The notes under the pieces were generated by a model. That model was not told the origin of the DNA. It made no database searches and saw only the letters and a list, made by a program, of their open reading frames with translations. A stretch of DNA of 37,403 nucleotides from Candidatus Peregrinibacteria bacterium (GTDB lineage: Bacteria > Patescibacteriota > Gracilibacteria > UBA1369 > LOWO2-01-FULL-3). Where the stretch lies: the NCBI GenBank assembly GCA_016186245.1, contig JACPLZ010000031.1:1-37403 (forward strand). Direction: 5' to 3'. The position numbers were made by a program, and so were the translations under genes. This document shows, one piece after another, positions 25,591-33,744 of this stretch; position 1 is the stretch's first letter, and every line of letters starts with the position of its first letter.

Positions 25591-27297
25591 CTATTCCTCC
25601 CCCTCCCCAATCACCATCTGAAAATTGGATCGTAATACATCCCCGCCAACATAGGCATACGCAATAAGATACTCTATCGCCCCCATAATTTTTTTGACAT
25701 ACAGATCATAAGCTTGCCACAAGTCAGGATTTCCGCTAAGACGCGCGATATTCACATACATGCCGAATATACCAAGCAATGGATCAACCTGAAAATAAGT
25801 CACGCTATTTACAACATCAGCATCGCCAAGCGCTTTTTTAAACTTTTCATCATTAGCCAACACATTCTTTCCGTAGACTTCCTCAAAATCCGGATAAAAA
25901 GCCAGAACCAATACATTATCTCCGGTTATGCCATAGAAAAATTCAAATTTTTGCTTGCCCATAATATTCTCAAAAACCTTAAATTCGGCAGCAGACTGCC
26001 CAACCGCCAAAGCCTCAAAATCCAGATAAATTTTATGAAGAGTTCCGCCGTTCACAATCTCCACATCTTTTTTCAGCGCATACACGGGCGTCTCATTCCC
26101 CATCGGTCCATTTTTCAATTCGTCCAAAACTTTCACAATATACGCATCAAACTTCTCCACAAGCTTCGCCCCTTCCTCTTTGTCAGCCTCATCAAGCTGA
26201 AAATACAAAGCCACCGATGGGGTAAATCCGCCGGTATTCGAAAAAGTAAACGCAAAAGAGTCATCAAGTAAACTTAAAAATCTCTGCACAAAATTCATCA
26301 AATCCAGAAATTCAGCTGAAACCTGGCTATACCCGTCACCTCCGGAATAAACCGCAGTCAAAATACCGTTGATAAAAGCATGCATCACCACACCGGCGCC
26401 GTAACTTTCAAAATACGCGATCAGACCATCGGAATTCACCTTGTTAACAAAATTCAGCCCCTGTGTATAGCCGGGCATCACTTTTTCCAGCTGATCGGGA
26501 TTGTCAGCAATATCGGCCTCCGACAAGCCAAAAAATCCATAGTCCGAAACGCCCCATACGGAATAACTGTCACCAATTGCACCAACATAATTTTCAAAAT
26601 ATTGCCCCATCCCAAACTCCGCATAAATCGCCGCAAGATAATCCGCAAAATCAGCCGAATTGACATACGCATACCCCATATTTCCTTCAGCCAATGAGGC
26701 TATCCTGTTTTTAACATCTGCATTATCGGCAAAACTTTTCCCGCCATCAACCCTTGCCTTCATTCCTTCCAGAGCCTCCTCATTTGAAGCAATCAAAAAC
26801 AGATCCTTATATCTGGCGGCATAAAACCTGCCGTCGACATTGGTCCAGTACTCATAATCGCCGTCTTTTTTATATTGAATTCCTTCGCCATCCAACTGCG
26901 GGGATAACAGATCTTTAAACTTGTTTGCCTTGTCTGATTTCACAACAACATACACATCCGCCATATCTTCCTCAACGCTAAAATTTGCAATCGACACAGC
27001 CAGCTTCCACTTGCCTTTTAGAACTGGTTTCAAATGTTTTTTGTAGGAAAGTTTGTACCCCTCGGACGCTTTTAAATTCTCATCGATAGCGGGCACGGCA
27101 TATTTCTTCCAAAACCCCGTCTCCGGAAAACGATCCATGATTTCCTCCAACTGATCACGCTGTTGTTCATTGGAATTATCAAGCACAAACACCAGACCGG
27201 CGTCCTCAGGAAACAGAGCCTCGGGCTCAAGACCGCTCTTACCGCCGCAACCGGCAAAAAATACGGACGCACAAATTAAAAGGAGAAGTTTTTTCAT
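25591..27297 (-). CDS. DUF3352-type lipoprotein
   Basis: 568 residues when started at MKKLLLLICASVFFAGCGG (27297), which gives a proper lipoprotein signal with lipobox FAGC. A longer frame to 27348 adds 17 residues before it and would spoil the signal. The body resembles DUF3352 proteins: LFPEDAGLVFVLDNSNEQQ near the start, then repeated alpha/beta units (YVVVKSDKANKFKDLL, RYKDLFLIASNEEALEGMK, KFEFFYGITGDNVLVLAFYPDFEEVYG). It is probably anchored on the outer face of the cytoplasmic membrane. Function unknown. Confidence 0.75.
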   Translation of the reverse strand: MKKLLLLICASVFFAGCGGKSGLEPEALFPEDAGLVFVLDNSNEQQRDQLEEIMDRFPETGFWKKYAVPAIDENLKASEGYKLSYKKHLKPVLKGKWKLAVSIANFSVEEDMADVYVVVKSDKANKFKDLLSPQLDGEGIQYKKDGDYEYWTNVDGRFYAARYKDLFLIASNEEALEGMKARVDGGKSFADNADVKNRIASLAEGNMGYAYVNSADFADYLAAIYAEFGMGQYFENYVGAIGDSYSVWGVSDYGFFGLSEADIADNPDQLEKVMPGYTQGLNFVNKVNSDGLIAYFESYGAGVVMHAFINGILTAVYSGGDGYSQVSAEFLDLMNFVQRFLSLLDDSFAFTFSNTGGFTPSVALYFQLDEADKEEGAKLVEKFDAYIVKVLDELKNGPMGNETPVYALKKDVEIVNGGTLHKIYLDFEALAVGQSAAEFKVFENIMGKQKFEFFYGITGDNVLVLAFYPDFEEVYGKNVLANDEKFKKALGDADVVNSVTYFQVDPLLGIFGMYVNIARLSGNPDLWQAYDLYVKKIMGAIEYLIAYAYVGGDVLRSNFQMVIGEGEE

Positions 27298-27301
27298 TTC
27301 T

Positions 27302-27487
27302 TTAATTACCGCTGCCTTTTTTCGTATCCTTCCTCCTATGCATAACATGATCCATGCACTCAGGACAAAACTTGGACAGCTCTTTTACAATTTCATCGTC
27401 GCGCCTTTTGTCATAATAGGTTACATCATTGGCGCATTTACACGCGCTGCAATACCATGTGCAATACTGACTTTTACCCTTTGCCAT
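27302..27487 (-). CDS. rpmG: Ribosomal protein bL33
   Basis: 61 residues with the bL33 zinc-ribbon layout: C-x2-C in WYCSACK and C-x2-C in KFCPECMDHVMHRRKD, equal to KYCPxCxxHTxHxE of bL33. A basic start (MAKGKSQ) is typical. About ten residues longer than usual at the C-terminus. It is followed 4 bp later by the DUF3352 lipoprotein start, so both may share the promoter at 27515-27542. Confidence 0.8.
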   Translation of the reverse strand: MAKGKSQYCTWYCSACKCANDVTYYDKRRDDEIVKELSKFCPECMDHVMHRRKDTKKGSGN

Positions 27488-27514
27488 AACAAATTTTTTT
27501 ACAAAAGCAGGGGA

Positions 27515-27542
27515 ATAGTATCGGAATTTAGAGCAAAGTCAA
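27515..27542 (-). promoter_or_regulatory. Predicted promoter of rpmG
   Basis: Minus strand TTGACT (27542-27537), 16-bp spacer, TACTAT (27520-27515), about 20 nt of leader before the ATG at 27487. Confidence 0.55.
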
Positions 27543-27560
27543 TGGTTTGAATTGAAAACC

Positions 27561-27589
27561 TTGCGCTTTAAAAACACTTTATTTACAAT
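27561..27589 (+). promoter_or_regulatory. Predicted promoter of the tRNA-Thr transcript
   Basis: TTGCGC (27561-27566), 17-bp spacer, TACAAT (27584-27589). Divergent from the rpmG promoter. The transcript would start near 27596 and carry about 134 nt before tRNA-Thr. Confidence 0.5.
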
Positions 27590-27612
27590 GCCCCGCGAAA
27601 CAGATAAAAGTT

Positions 27613-27650
27613 TGGAGAATCCTCTTTTTAAAACGAAGAGGCGTTCTCCA
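27613..27650 (+). other. Strong hairpin in the tRNA-Thr leader
   Basis: Stems TGGAGAA/TTCTCCA and CCTCTT/AAGAGG separated by a small internal loop, with a nine-base loop. It lies about 17 nt after the predicted start site and 80 nt before tRNA-Thr. No T-tract follows, so it is not an obvious terminator; the remaining 27651-27729 shows no clear structure. Confidence 0.45.
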
Positions 27651-27729
27651 GATGGCAGATTTTTGGCCACTATGCTGGACTAGACCGCATTTCCCGGGTA
27701 ACATCGGCTCGAATAAATTTCGCCAATAA

Positions 27730-27805
27730 GCCGCAATAACTCAGTTGGTAGAGTAACTCCATGGTAAGGAGTAAGTCCCCGGTTCAAATCCGGGTTGCGG
27801 CTCCA
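27730..27805 (+). tRNA. tRNA-Thr (anticodon GGT)
   Basis: 76 nt with encoded CCA. Acceptor GCCGCAA/TTGCGGC, anticodon stem ACTCC/GGAGT and loop ATGGTAA (GGT), T-arm CCCGG TTCAAAT CCGGG. The discriminator is U73; most bacterial tRNA-Thr have A73. Confidence 0.93.
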
Positions 27806-27843
27806 GTTTTTTGGTACACAAAAACACCAGCCTTTTGCGCATT

Positions 27844-28632
27844 TTATTCCATCCGGCGCGCAATTAGTACCTGCTCACCACGATAGTTCTCGCTAGAAAT
27901 TTTTATTTTGCAGGAATTAAAACCCGCGCGCAAAGACGCCATATTATTTTTTATTTCATCGGAACTGCAATTCAGTTCATCGGCCAATTCGCCAACGGTC
28001 ACTCCGGCAGCACCTCTATCAAAATCTTTCGCAATTAATCTGGCCATGTCAAACACTATACCGTCGCCAAACAAAGCCTTACCTCCACCCTCAACAAAAT
28101 CCAACAATTTCCCGCTCCTCCAGCCTGCGACATCCGGCCCTTTGTTACTCGCACGTACAGTCGCTTTCCTGATTGTGCCGGGAGACACATGTTCCAAACA
28201 CAATCTCGGCTGTAAGCACCTGAACACCTTACCGTCATTAACCGGCACACTGGTAAGTGCGCCTGCAAGCAACATCTCTCTACCAGCTTTGCCTATTTTG
28301 ACAAACAGTATATCGCCCAACTCCATTTCAATAATTTTAAATTTAGATTTGAGATATCCGAGATTATCGGCAGTAGCCATTATGGCCACCGTCTGACCGC
28401 ATAATCCGGGTAACTCTTTCCGTAGCACCACTCTTTCAACAATTTCAGCGCCAGCTTCACCTTCAGCTCCAGCGCCGATATCAATATCCAGCGAACCGAG
28501 AGTGGTGCGCACATACTTACTGGCATCACGCAAATTTTTATCATCAACCGGCTCAGACTTACGCAAAGCATCAATACCACCGGCCAAACTATCATTGCCA
28601 CCACCCACCATAAATACAGATTCTTTCGCCAT
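27844..28632 (-). CDS. Hypothetical protein with a possible C-terminal winged helix
   Basis: 262 residues, no signal peptide or membrane segment. The N-terminus is Gly-rich (MVGGGNDSLAGGIDAL). The middle contains beta-strand-rich segments (TVAIMATADNLGYLKSKFKIIEMELGDILFVKIG in part). Residues ~205-245 (VTVGELADELNCSSDEIKNNMASL) look like a helix-turn-helix or winged-helix unit, so DNA binding is possible. I do not recognise the family. Divergent from the lipoprotein gene at 28818, with a hairpin between. Confidence 0.6.
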   Translation of the reverse strand: MAKESVFMVGGGNDSLAGGIDALRKSEPVDDKNLRDASKYVRTTLGSLDIDIGAGAEGEAGAEIVERVVLRKELPGLCGQTVAIMATADNLGYLKSKFKIIEMELGDILFVKIGKAGREMLLAGALTSVPVNDGKVFRCLQPRLCLEHVSPGTIRKATVRASNKGPDVAGWRSGKLLDFVEGGGKALFGDGIVFDMARLIAKDFDRGAAGVTVGELADELNCSSDEIKNNMASLRAGFNSCKIKISSENYRGEQVLIARRME

Positions 28633-28654
28633 ATGTTGTGTATTTTAAAAAATA

Positions 28655-28709
28655 GCTTCGGCAAACAATTACCAGAGCATCATGATATCTGTCAATTATT
28701 TACCGAAGC
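28655..28709. other. Long imperfect hairpin between divergent genes
   Basis: GCTTCGG at 28655-28661 pairs with CCGAAGC at 28703-28709; the stem continues through AAACAATT/AATTATTT with two mismatches to an inner CAGA/TCTG closure. It overlaps a TTGACA box on the minus strand (28695-28690) of the 27844-28632 gene. It may be an operator or a terminator-like repeat. Confidence 0.4.
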
Positions 28710-28817
28710 AACGTTCTCGAAAATTAATTTTGGGCGCCTTTGCCACATGGCTATACCAAAACAACATAGACAAAACCACAACAGACAATCTACAATCAAA
28801 CCAACTAACAACCGCAA

Positions 28818-30626
28818 ATGCCAAAAATATTCAAATTCCTACTTCTGCCTTTCGCAATCATTTTTTTTACCGCCTGTTTTCACGAAAATAATCTTCCGCC
28901 GGCAGTACCCATAGATGACACCGCTGCAGATGCCGATTCCACGGATGATTCCACGGACAATTCCACGGACAGTCCTGCGGACGATTCCATCGATAACCCT
29001 ACGGATAACACTCCCGATCCAGCCGACAATTTCACCTCCGACTTCCAGGAAACCACCACCCCCGAAGCCACTTTCATCACTCCTAAACTACTCGATACCG
29101 ACCTCTTCTACACAGACGCGATGAAAAAAGATCTAATCGAAAAATCATACTGGGGAAATTCCACTAAAATCACCTGGGAACAGGCCTGGAAAGAAAATTA
29201 TGGCTCCTATGTATCTTTTTATGAAGTTGGCACAATCAAAAAAGCCCCATACGAAAATTGGACTTTAGTTTTGCTGGTAGGCGAATGTGATGGCCCCTGC
29301 TTTGCCCCTTACATCTACCGCTTAGCCTGGAATAAATCGAGCGGGAAAATTATCACTCTGTCCAGACATTCTTACAGTTCGGAATATGTGCCGGAATACG
29401 CCGAACCGCTATTGGTAAATAGCGACGGCGCGACAACAATCAAAGAACTGCTCGTACCTAATATCGCCACCTACAAGCCTTTTACATCCGGCTCATTTCA
29501 ACTGGAAGAAGAAGACATCGCCTTTATTCTCCAGGACTACGGATACCCCGAACTCGATAAAATAGCTTTCACATACGAAGAACAGGGCATTGACTATCCA
29601 TTTTATTTTGGCAATGAAAGAACTGGCTGCCTCTACCTCAAGATGCCGGATGGCTCTATCTCACGCTATAATCTCTTAAGCGACATTACCTACGCGGAGA
29701 CAAAAATCGTGTGGGATACCCCCGATGAACCAAAAACCACCGTTGCGAATTATCGCCTCTCTTCCGGAGGCTGCGGCATCATGGGAACTTGCTACCAGAT
29801 ATTGGATATTGATAAAAATAACCTCAAGCAGACCGGCCAAACTACCGGTAAAACAGCCATATATGAAGCCTCCGATCCCGAAAATCTTCCCGAAAAATCC
29901 GCACTTGCCGGTATAATAAATACCGCCTATGAAGCCCACAAATACAATTATCCAAACGCAAGTTTCAAAGATTTCCTCAAAACACATCCCGTGCTTTTCT
30001 GGCAGGATCCTTTTGGCCGCTGGTCTCAGCTTCTCAACAACGAAAGTTCCTACGCCGCGGAATGTGGCAAACCGGTAATTTACCTTTATCCAAAGGAAGA
30101 AACTGATGTCAGCGTGCAGGTAAAAATTGATGAATTTACAGAAACGGTCCCGGCATACGGCAAAGATGGCTGGAATGTGCGCGCCTATCCCGATGGCAAA
30201 ATTTATAATTATGAAGATGGAAAAGAATACCCCTATCTTTTCTGGGAAGGCCGTAAAAAAGAACAGATACCAACCGACAAAGGATTCGTTGTTGAAAGAA
30301 GCCGGCTCGAAAAATTCCTCAAAGACAGTCTCAAAAAACTTGGTTTGAATAAACAGGAAAGAACCGACTTTTTGGAATTTTGGCAGCCGAGAATGCTTGA
30401 GAATAAGGAGCCGTATTTCTTCATCAGTTTCATGGGAACAAGAGATTTCAACAAAGTCGCTCCGCTGACAATCACGCCAAAGCCTGACACACTGATCAGA
30501 GTTTTTATGTATTATGAACCGGTCAACAGGTCATACACGCCAATTTCCCAAACCCTTCGCAGCATCCCGCGAAACGGCTTTACGGTAATTGAATGGGGCG
30601 GCACATCTACGCGACCTTGGAAATAG
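28818..30626 (+). CDS. Large lipoprotein with Asp/Ser/Thr-rich linker
   Basis: 602 residues. Lipoprotein signal MPKIFKFLLLPFAIIFFTAC with lipobox FTAC. Residues 33-75 are a low-complexity linker of STDDSTDNSTD-type repeats, made by direct repetition of GATTCCACGGA-like units, that would extend the domain from the membrane. The C-terminal ~190 residues begin at CGKPVIYLYPKEETDVSV, a KPVIYLYP-type domain I associate with many uncharacterised Patescibacteria and Gram-positive secreted proteins. A short hairpin repeat begins at its stop codon. Function unknown. Confidence 0.75.
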   Translation: MPKIFKFLLLPFAIIFFTACFHENNLPPAVPIDDTAADADSTDDSTDNSTDSPADDSIDNPTDNTPDPADNFTSDFQETTTPEATFITPKLLDTDLFYTDAMKKDLIEKSYWGNSTKITWEQAWKENYGSYVSFYEVGTIKKAPYENWTLVLLVGECDGPCFAPYIYRLAWNKSSGKIITLSRHSYSSEYVPEYAEPLLVNSDGATTIKELLVPNIATYKPFTSGSFQLEEEDIAFILQDYGYPELDKIAFTYEEQGIDYPFYFGNERTGCLYLKMPDGSISRYNLLSDITYAETKIVWDTPDEPKTTVANYRLSSGGCGIMGTCYQILDIDKNNLKQTGQTTGKTAIYEASDPENLPEKSALAGIINTAYEAHKYNYPNASFKDFLKTHPVLFWQDPFGRWSQLLNNESSYAAECGKPVIYLYPKEETDVSVQVKIDEFTETVPAYGKDGWNVRAYPDGKIYNYEDGKEYPYLFWEGRKKEQIPTDKGFVVERSRLEKFLKDSLKKLGLNKQERTDFLEFWQPRMLENKEPYFFISFMGTRDFNKVAPLTITPKPDTLIRVFMYYEPVNRSYTPISQTLRSIPRNGFTVIEWGGTSTRPWK

Positions 30627-30646
30627 ATTTTTGCTCCGCAAAAATC
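30626..30646. terminator. AGATTTT-type hairpin at the lipoprotein stop codon
   Basis: GATTTTTGC-TCC-GCAAAAATC; its first base is the last base of the TAG stop. Same family as 7571, 25551 and 37373, here with T-A instead of C-G beside the GC, a compensated change. Confidence 0.5.
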
Positions 30647-30674
30647 CTGCTGAACCAGTTTGATTACCCGCAAC

Positions 30675-31490
30675 ATGCACAATATTCAAAAGCTCTCCGC
30701 CTATATATTCACTATACTCACACTCGCTTCCTGTAGCCAAAATTCACAGACACAACCGCCACAACAAACCTACGGCGCCATTATCCCCCACCATCTTCTG
30801 GTCGAAAAACACATCGACCAGTTTTATTCGGAAATATCCGATCCCAAAATAGAAAAGATTATTCTGCTCAGCCCCAACCATTTTGGACTCGGATTCAGCT
30901 ACATCCAAAGCACAGATAAAACATACGAAAAAAATGACATCAACCTGGACCTGGAAAAAATTTTCGCTCTCTCAAAAACAAATTTCCTCGCCATCGAGTC
31001 GGCAGATTTCGACAAAGAACATGGTATTTACACGCACGCTCCATTCATCAAAAAATATTTCCCGAACGCAAAAATAACACCAATCATCATCAAATCCGGC
31101 GCGCCTCAAAAAATCCTGGACACACTGATTGCAGCAATTTCTCAAAATTTTGAGAAAAACCAAACCATGATAATTGCCAGTGTTGATTTTACCCATTACA
31201 CAGCCGAAAATTTCGCATCAAAAAATGATAAAAACACCATCGCCTTTCTCCAAAATCCCCAACCGCTCACCCTCGAAACAATAAACAATCTCGCCGTTCC
31301 GCTGGCAAAAACCAACCCTGACGCCACAGCCATCGACTCACCTGAAAGCATTTACGTCCTGCTAAAATTGATGGCAAAACAAAACACCCGTTTCACACTT
31401 TGGAAAAGGACATCAACGGCAACAGTCACCAGCATCCAGGACCCCGACCTCAACACAAGCCACATTTTTGGCCGATTTAAAAAACCCTAA
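30675..31490 (+). CDS. MEMO1/AmmeMemoRadiSam-B-like lipoprotein
   Basis: 271 residues from the ATG at 30675 (an upstream TTG at 30660 adds five residues). Lipoprotein signal with lipobox LASC (ILTLASCSQ). The body matches the MEMO1 family, related to extradiol dioxygenases: GAIIPHHLLVEKHI, IILLSPNHFG (equal to GPSHR/GPNHY), HGIYTHAPFIKKYFPN, and IIASVDFTHYT. The His residues suggest a metal site. A lipoprotein form is unusual, as most MEMO proteins are cytoplasmic. No AMMECR1 or radical SAM partner is in view. Confidence 0.8.
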   Translation: MHNIQKLSAYIFTILTLASCSQNSQTQPPQQTYGAIIPHHLLVEKHIDQFYSEISDPKIEKIILLSPNHFGLGFSYIQSTDKTYEKNDINLDLEKIFALSKTNFLAIESADFDKEHGIYTHAPFIKKYFPNAKITPIIIKSGAPQKILDTLIAAISQNFEKNQTMIIASVDFTHYTAENFASKNDKNTIAFLQNPQPLTLETINNLAVPLAKTNPDATAIDSPESIYVLLKLMAKQNTRFTLWKRTSTATVTSIQDPDLNTSHIFGRFKKP

Positions 31491-31805
31491 AACCACACGC
31501 CCGCCAGAAAGGATGACCGCGCAATACTTCAATGCCACAGTTTTATCTGGCTCCACTATACCGTTGATGTCTTAGATACTGGCCCCCATTGTATGAGGTG
31601 GGTGTCCTCATTCCACAGCCTCAGCCGGAGAATATGCGGACTCCCGTGAGATAGTTGATAGAGAGAGTAGATAAGACTCTGACTAGCAGAGTAGAGCATG
31701 GCAATTCTAGCAAAACGCCAAACAAAGTAAAGGCTCCGCAAAGCCATTTCCAGCCACCTGCTCACCACAACGGACAGTATGTCATTCATTCAAAAAATAC
31801 TATCC
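31491..31805. other. 315-bp region without a convincing gene
   Basis: Only short ORFs of poor coding character occur (the longest is 77 codons, minus strand 31556-31789). Small stems are visible (CTCTG-ACTAG-CAGAG, GAGG-TGGGTGT-CCTC), and base composition is higher in GC and less A-rich than neighbouring intergenic DNA. I could not fit RNase P, SRP RNA, 6S or tmRNA consensus motifs. It may be an unrecognised structured RNA or a decayed element. Confidence 0.4.
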
Positions 31806-32450
31806 CTATGTACCCAAAAGCAGAATCGCCGCAACCCAGTCATTGAGATACCTGACTATTGAGGGGATAAATCCAATTCCACGAATCTTTCCAACGATTA
31901 GAGCATCAACAATAATTATGACAATGAAATATTTAGCGCCCTCCGCGAGATAATTTTGATAATTTCTTTGAAAACGCCTTGGAATAAACACCCCGATCAC
32001 TTTGGATCCATCCAGCGGCGGAAAAGGCAAAAGATTAAAAATCCCAAGAGAAATACTCACATGGAAAATCATTTGAAGAATGGTAAGAACCGGTTTCAAA
32101 AGCGCCCCGGTCATATATGCGCCGAGATAAGCCCACGGTAAAGCGACAACAAAAGCCAACAGGAAATTGGAAAACGGTCCGGCCAGAGCAGTCAGCGCGC
32201 TATCGCGCATCGGACTTTTAAAATATGCCGGATTTATCGGAACGGGCTTTGCCCAACCGATAAATCTCGTCCAAAGCAGCACCAGCGCGCCAATCGGATC
32301 AAGATGTTTAAGCGGATTGAGAGTGAGCCGCCCCTGCATTTTTGCCGTAGGATCACCGAGATAATAGGCAACCAGCGCGTGCGACGCCTCATGTACCGTC
32401 AAAGTAATCAGCAGAGCGATAACAAAATATAGAAATTGAAGAATGTCCAT
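31806..32450 (-). CDS. M50 site-2-protease-family membrane metallopeptidase
   Basis: 214 residues when started at MDILQFLYFVIALL (32450); a longer frame to 32495 adds 15 non-conserved residues. The zinc motif is HEASH in LTVHEASHALVAYYLGD inside the first membrane segment. The third ligand is the Asp in NLLPFPPLDGSKV, the family's NxxPxPxLDG motif. Four to five membrane segments. Such rhomboid-unrelated S2P-type enzymes cleave substrates inside the membrane; this short PDZ-less form is widespread and of unknown substrate. Confidence 0.9.
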   Translation of the reverse strand: MDILQFLYFVIALLITLTVHEASHALVAYYLGDPTAKMQGRLTLNPLKHLDPIGALVLLWTRFIGWAKPVPINPAYFKSPMRDSALTALAGPFSNFLLAFVVALPWAYLGAYMTGALLKPVLTILQMIFHVSISLGIFNLLPFPPLDGSKVIGVFIPRRFQRNYQNYLAEGAKYFIVIIIVDALIVGKIRGIGFIPSIVRYLNDWVAAILLLGT

Positions 32451-32529
32451 ATGCAAATTAATACTACAAATAGGTTGGCACGGCAAACTACCCATGCTAT
32501 AAAATCATGGCTCAAACATCGTAAAACAC

Positions 32530-32619
32530 GGAAGGATCGCATAGTGGTCGAGTGCACCGCCTTGGAAAGGCGGCAGGCTCGAAAGGGTCTCGGGGGTTCG
32601 AATCCCCCTCCTTCCGCCA
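32530..32619 (+). tRNA. tRNA-Ser (anticodon GGA)
   Basis: 90-nt class II tRNA with encoded CCA. Acceptor GGAAGGA/TCCTTCC with G73, anticodon stem CCGCC/GGCGG and loop TTGGAAA (GGA), a long variable arm, and T-arm GGGGG TTCGAAT CCCCC. Confidence 0.95.
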
Positions 32620-32621
32620 TG

Positions 32622-32648
32622 GATACTGTACCCCAAAAAGTAGACACA
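32622..32648. repeat. Possible IS3-family terminal repeat remnant
   Basis: TACTGTACCCCAAAAAGTAG followed by ACAC resembles IS3-family ends (TGTACTGACCCCAAAAAGT type). It begins five bases after tRNA-Ser. No transposase or matching second end is found, so it could be a solo end or chance. Confidence 0.25.
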
Positions 32649-32716
32649 GGTAAGATTTTCAGCATGTCCTTGGCAGGCGCTTGGCATTTCCATGGAAAAT
32701 TAAGTACAATAACCGC

Positions 32717-33043
32717 ATGAAACTCGGCATCATTTTACAATCCAACAAACCGGAACACGCGTGGAATACTTTCCGCCTCGGCATTACCGCGCTCCAGGCA
32801 AATCATCAAGTGGAAATTTTTTTGATGAACGAAGGTTCGGAGCTTGATACCATTCCCGACAGCGAAAATTTTGACATCTCGACAAAAGTGGCAACATTCA
32901 AAGGATTGGATGGCAAAATTTACGCTTGCGGCACGTGTCTGAAATTACGCGGCAAAAAAGAAAGCAAAATTTGCCCAATCTCCACGATGTCCGATTTGCT
33001 CAAAATGGTTGAGAGCTCGGATAAAGTTTTAGTTTTTGGCTGA
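32717..33043 (+). CDS. DsrE-family small sulphur-relay-like protein
   Basis: 108 residues from the ATG at 32717; the frame extends to 32681 but the domain starts at MKLGIILQSN. DsrE fold signatures: LGIILQSNKPEHAWNTFRLG, VEIFLMNEG, and a Cys cluster (YACGTCLKLRG then KICPIST) where the second-last conserved Cys of DsrE/DsrF-like proteins sits. These proteins carry persulfides. As first gene of a copper-resistance cluster it might handle thiol or copper stress; that role is inferred from neighbours. Confidence 0.8.
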   Translation: MKLGIILQSNKPEHAWNTFRLGITALQANHQVEIFLMNEGSELDTIPDSENFDISTKVATFKGLDGKIYACGTCLKLRGKKESKICPISTMSDLLKMVESSDKVLVFG

Positions 33044-33047
33044 TCTC

Positions 33048-33446
33048 ATGCATTACAAAAAAATTTTTTTTATTTTTCTTCTATCGCTTTTTCTCAATTT
33101 TATTTGGGAAAATGCGCATTCCTATCTTTATACCGCTTACATGGGCGGCAGGATAACAGAAACCATTCTTTTGCGGGCTTCTGTCGGCGATGCGGTTATC
33201 ATAACTCTCTTATCCCTTCCTTTCATATTTGTTCCGATGTTAAAAAACAAAAGTTGGATTATTATTTTTGCAGGCGTTTTAATTGCGATATTTATTGAAT
33301 TATATGCTCTCCGCACCGGAAGATGGGCATATAACGAGTATATGCCAATGATTCCAATTATTTCCATCGGCTTAACCCCAGCGATTCAACTCGGACTTCT
33401 CGGGTATCTCTCGTACCGGCTTGTCGTCGATAAAAAAAGAATTTGA
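33048..33446 (+). CDS. Small integral membrane protein
   Basis: 132 residues from the ATG at 33048, 4 bp after the DsrE-like stop (a TTG at 33036 would overlap it). Four membrane segments: FFIFLLSLFLNFIWEN, DAVIITLLSLPFIFVPML, WIIIFAGVLIAIFIELYA, and PIISIGLTPAIQLGLLGYLS. The N-terminal NFIWENAHSYLY is conserved-looking, with polar residues inside the membrane. I do not recognise a named family. Its place upstream of csoR suggests a link to metal handling. Confidence 0.65.
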   Translation: MHYKKIFFIFLLSLFLNFIWENAHSYLYTAYMGGRITETILLRASVGDAVIITLLSLPFIFVPMLKNKSWIIIFAGVLIAIFIELYALRTGRWAYNEYMPMIPIISIGLTPAIQLGLLGYLSYRLVVDKKRI

Positions 33447-33471
33447 CTTATACCCCCAGGGGGTATAGAAT
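33443..33471 (+). promoter_or_regulatory. csoR promoter with CsoR operator in the spacer
   Basis: TTGACT (33443-33448), 17-bp spacer, TAGAAT (33466-33471). The spacer contains the palindrome TATACCCCC-A-GGGGGTATA (33449-33467), the G-tract inverted repeat typical of CsoR operators. Copper-free CsoR bound here would block RNA polymerase. The predicted start falls on or next to the ATG at 33478, so the mRNA is probably leaderless. Confidence 0.8.
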
Positions 33472-33477
33472 CCGAAC

Positions 33478-33744
33478 ATGCTGCATACGAATAAAAAGAA
33501 AGTCATCCGCCTTTTAAAAATAGTCGAAGGCCAAGTCCGCGGCCTCCAGGAAATGATCAACGCGGAAAAATACTGTGTCGATATTATCACACAGACTTCC
33601 GCTGCCAAACAGGCTCTTTCCGGCATCGAAAACACCCTCCTTGAAAATCATTTAAACACCTGCGTCCTCCATCAGATCAAGGCAAATCAAACATCAAAAG
33701 CAATTGGTGAAATAATGAAAATCTATAAACTCAAACGAAAATGA
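33478..33744 (+). CDS. csoR: CsoR-family copper-sensing repressor
   Basis: 88-residue all-helical DUF156 regulator. The Cu(I) ligands C-H-C are C33 (KYCVDI), H58 and C62 (NHLNTC), as in CsoR rather than the RcnR/FrmR variants. The N-terminal helix KKKVIRLLKIVEGQVRGLQEMI is the family DNA-binding face. Binding of Cu(I) should release the operator at 33449-33467 and derepress csoR, copA and the genes after it. The stop overlaps the copA start by 4 bp. Confidence 0.93.
   Translation: MLHTNKKKVIRLLKIVEGQVRGLQEMINAEKYCVDIITQTSAAKQALSGIENTLLENHLNTCVLHQIKANQTSKAIGEIMKIYKLKRK

Noticed and set aside
25284-25667. 127-codon ORF across tRNA-Cys, the repeat and tRNA-Trp
   Set aside because: It reads through two tRNA genes and a hairpin repeat; not a protein gene.
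31556-31789. 77-codon minus ORF in the non-coding block
   Set aside because: No recognisable domain or promoter, and it covers small RNA-like stems; kept only as part of the unexplained region.
32622-32648. Complete IS3-family insertion sequence
   Set aside because: Only one end-like sequence is visible; there is no transposase gene, second terminal repeat or target duplication.
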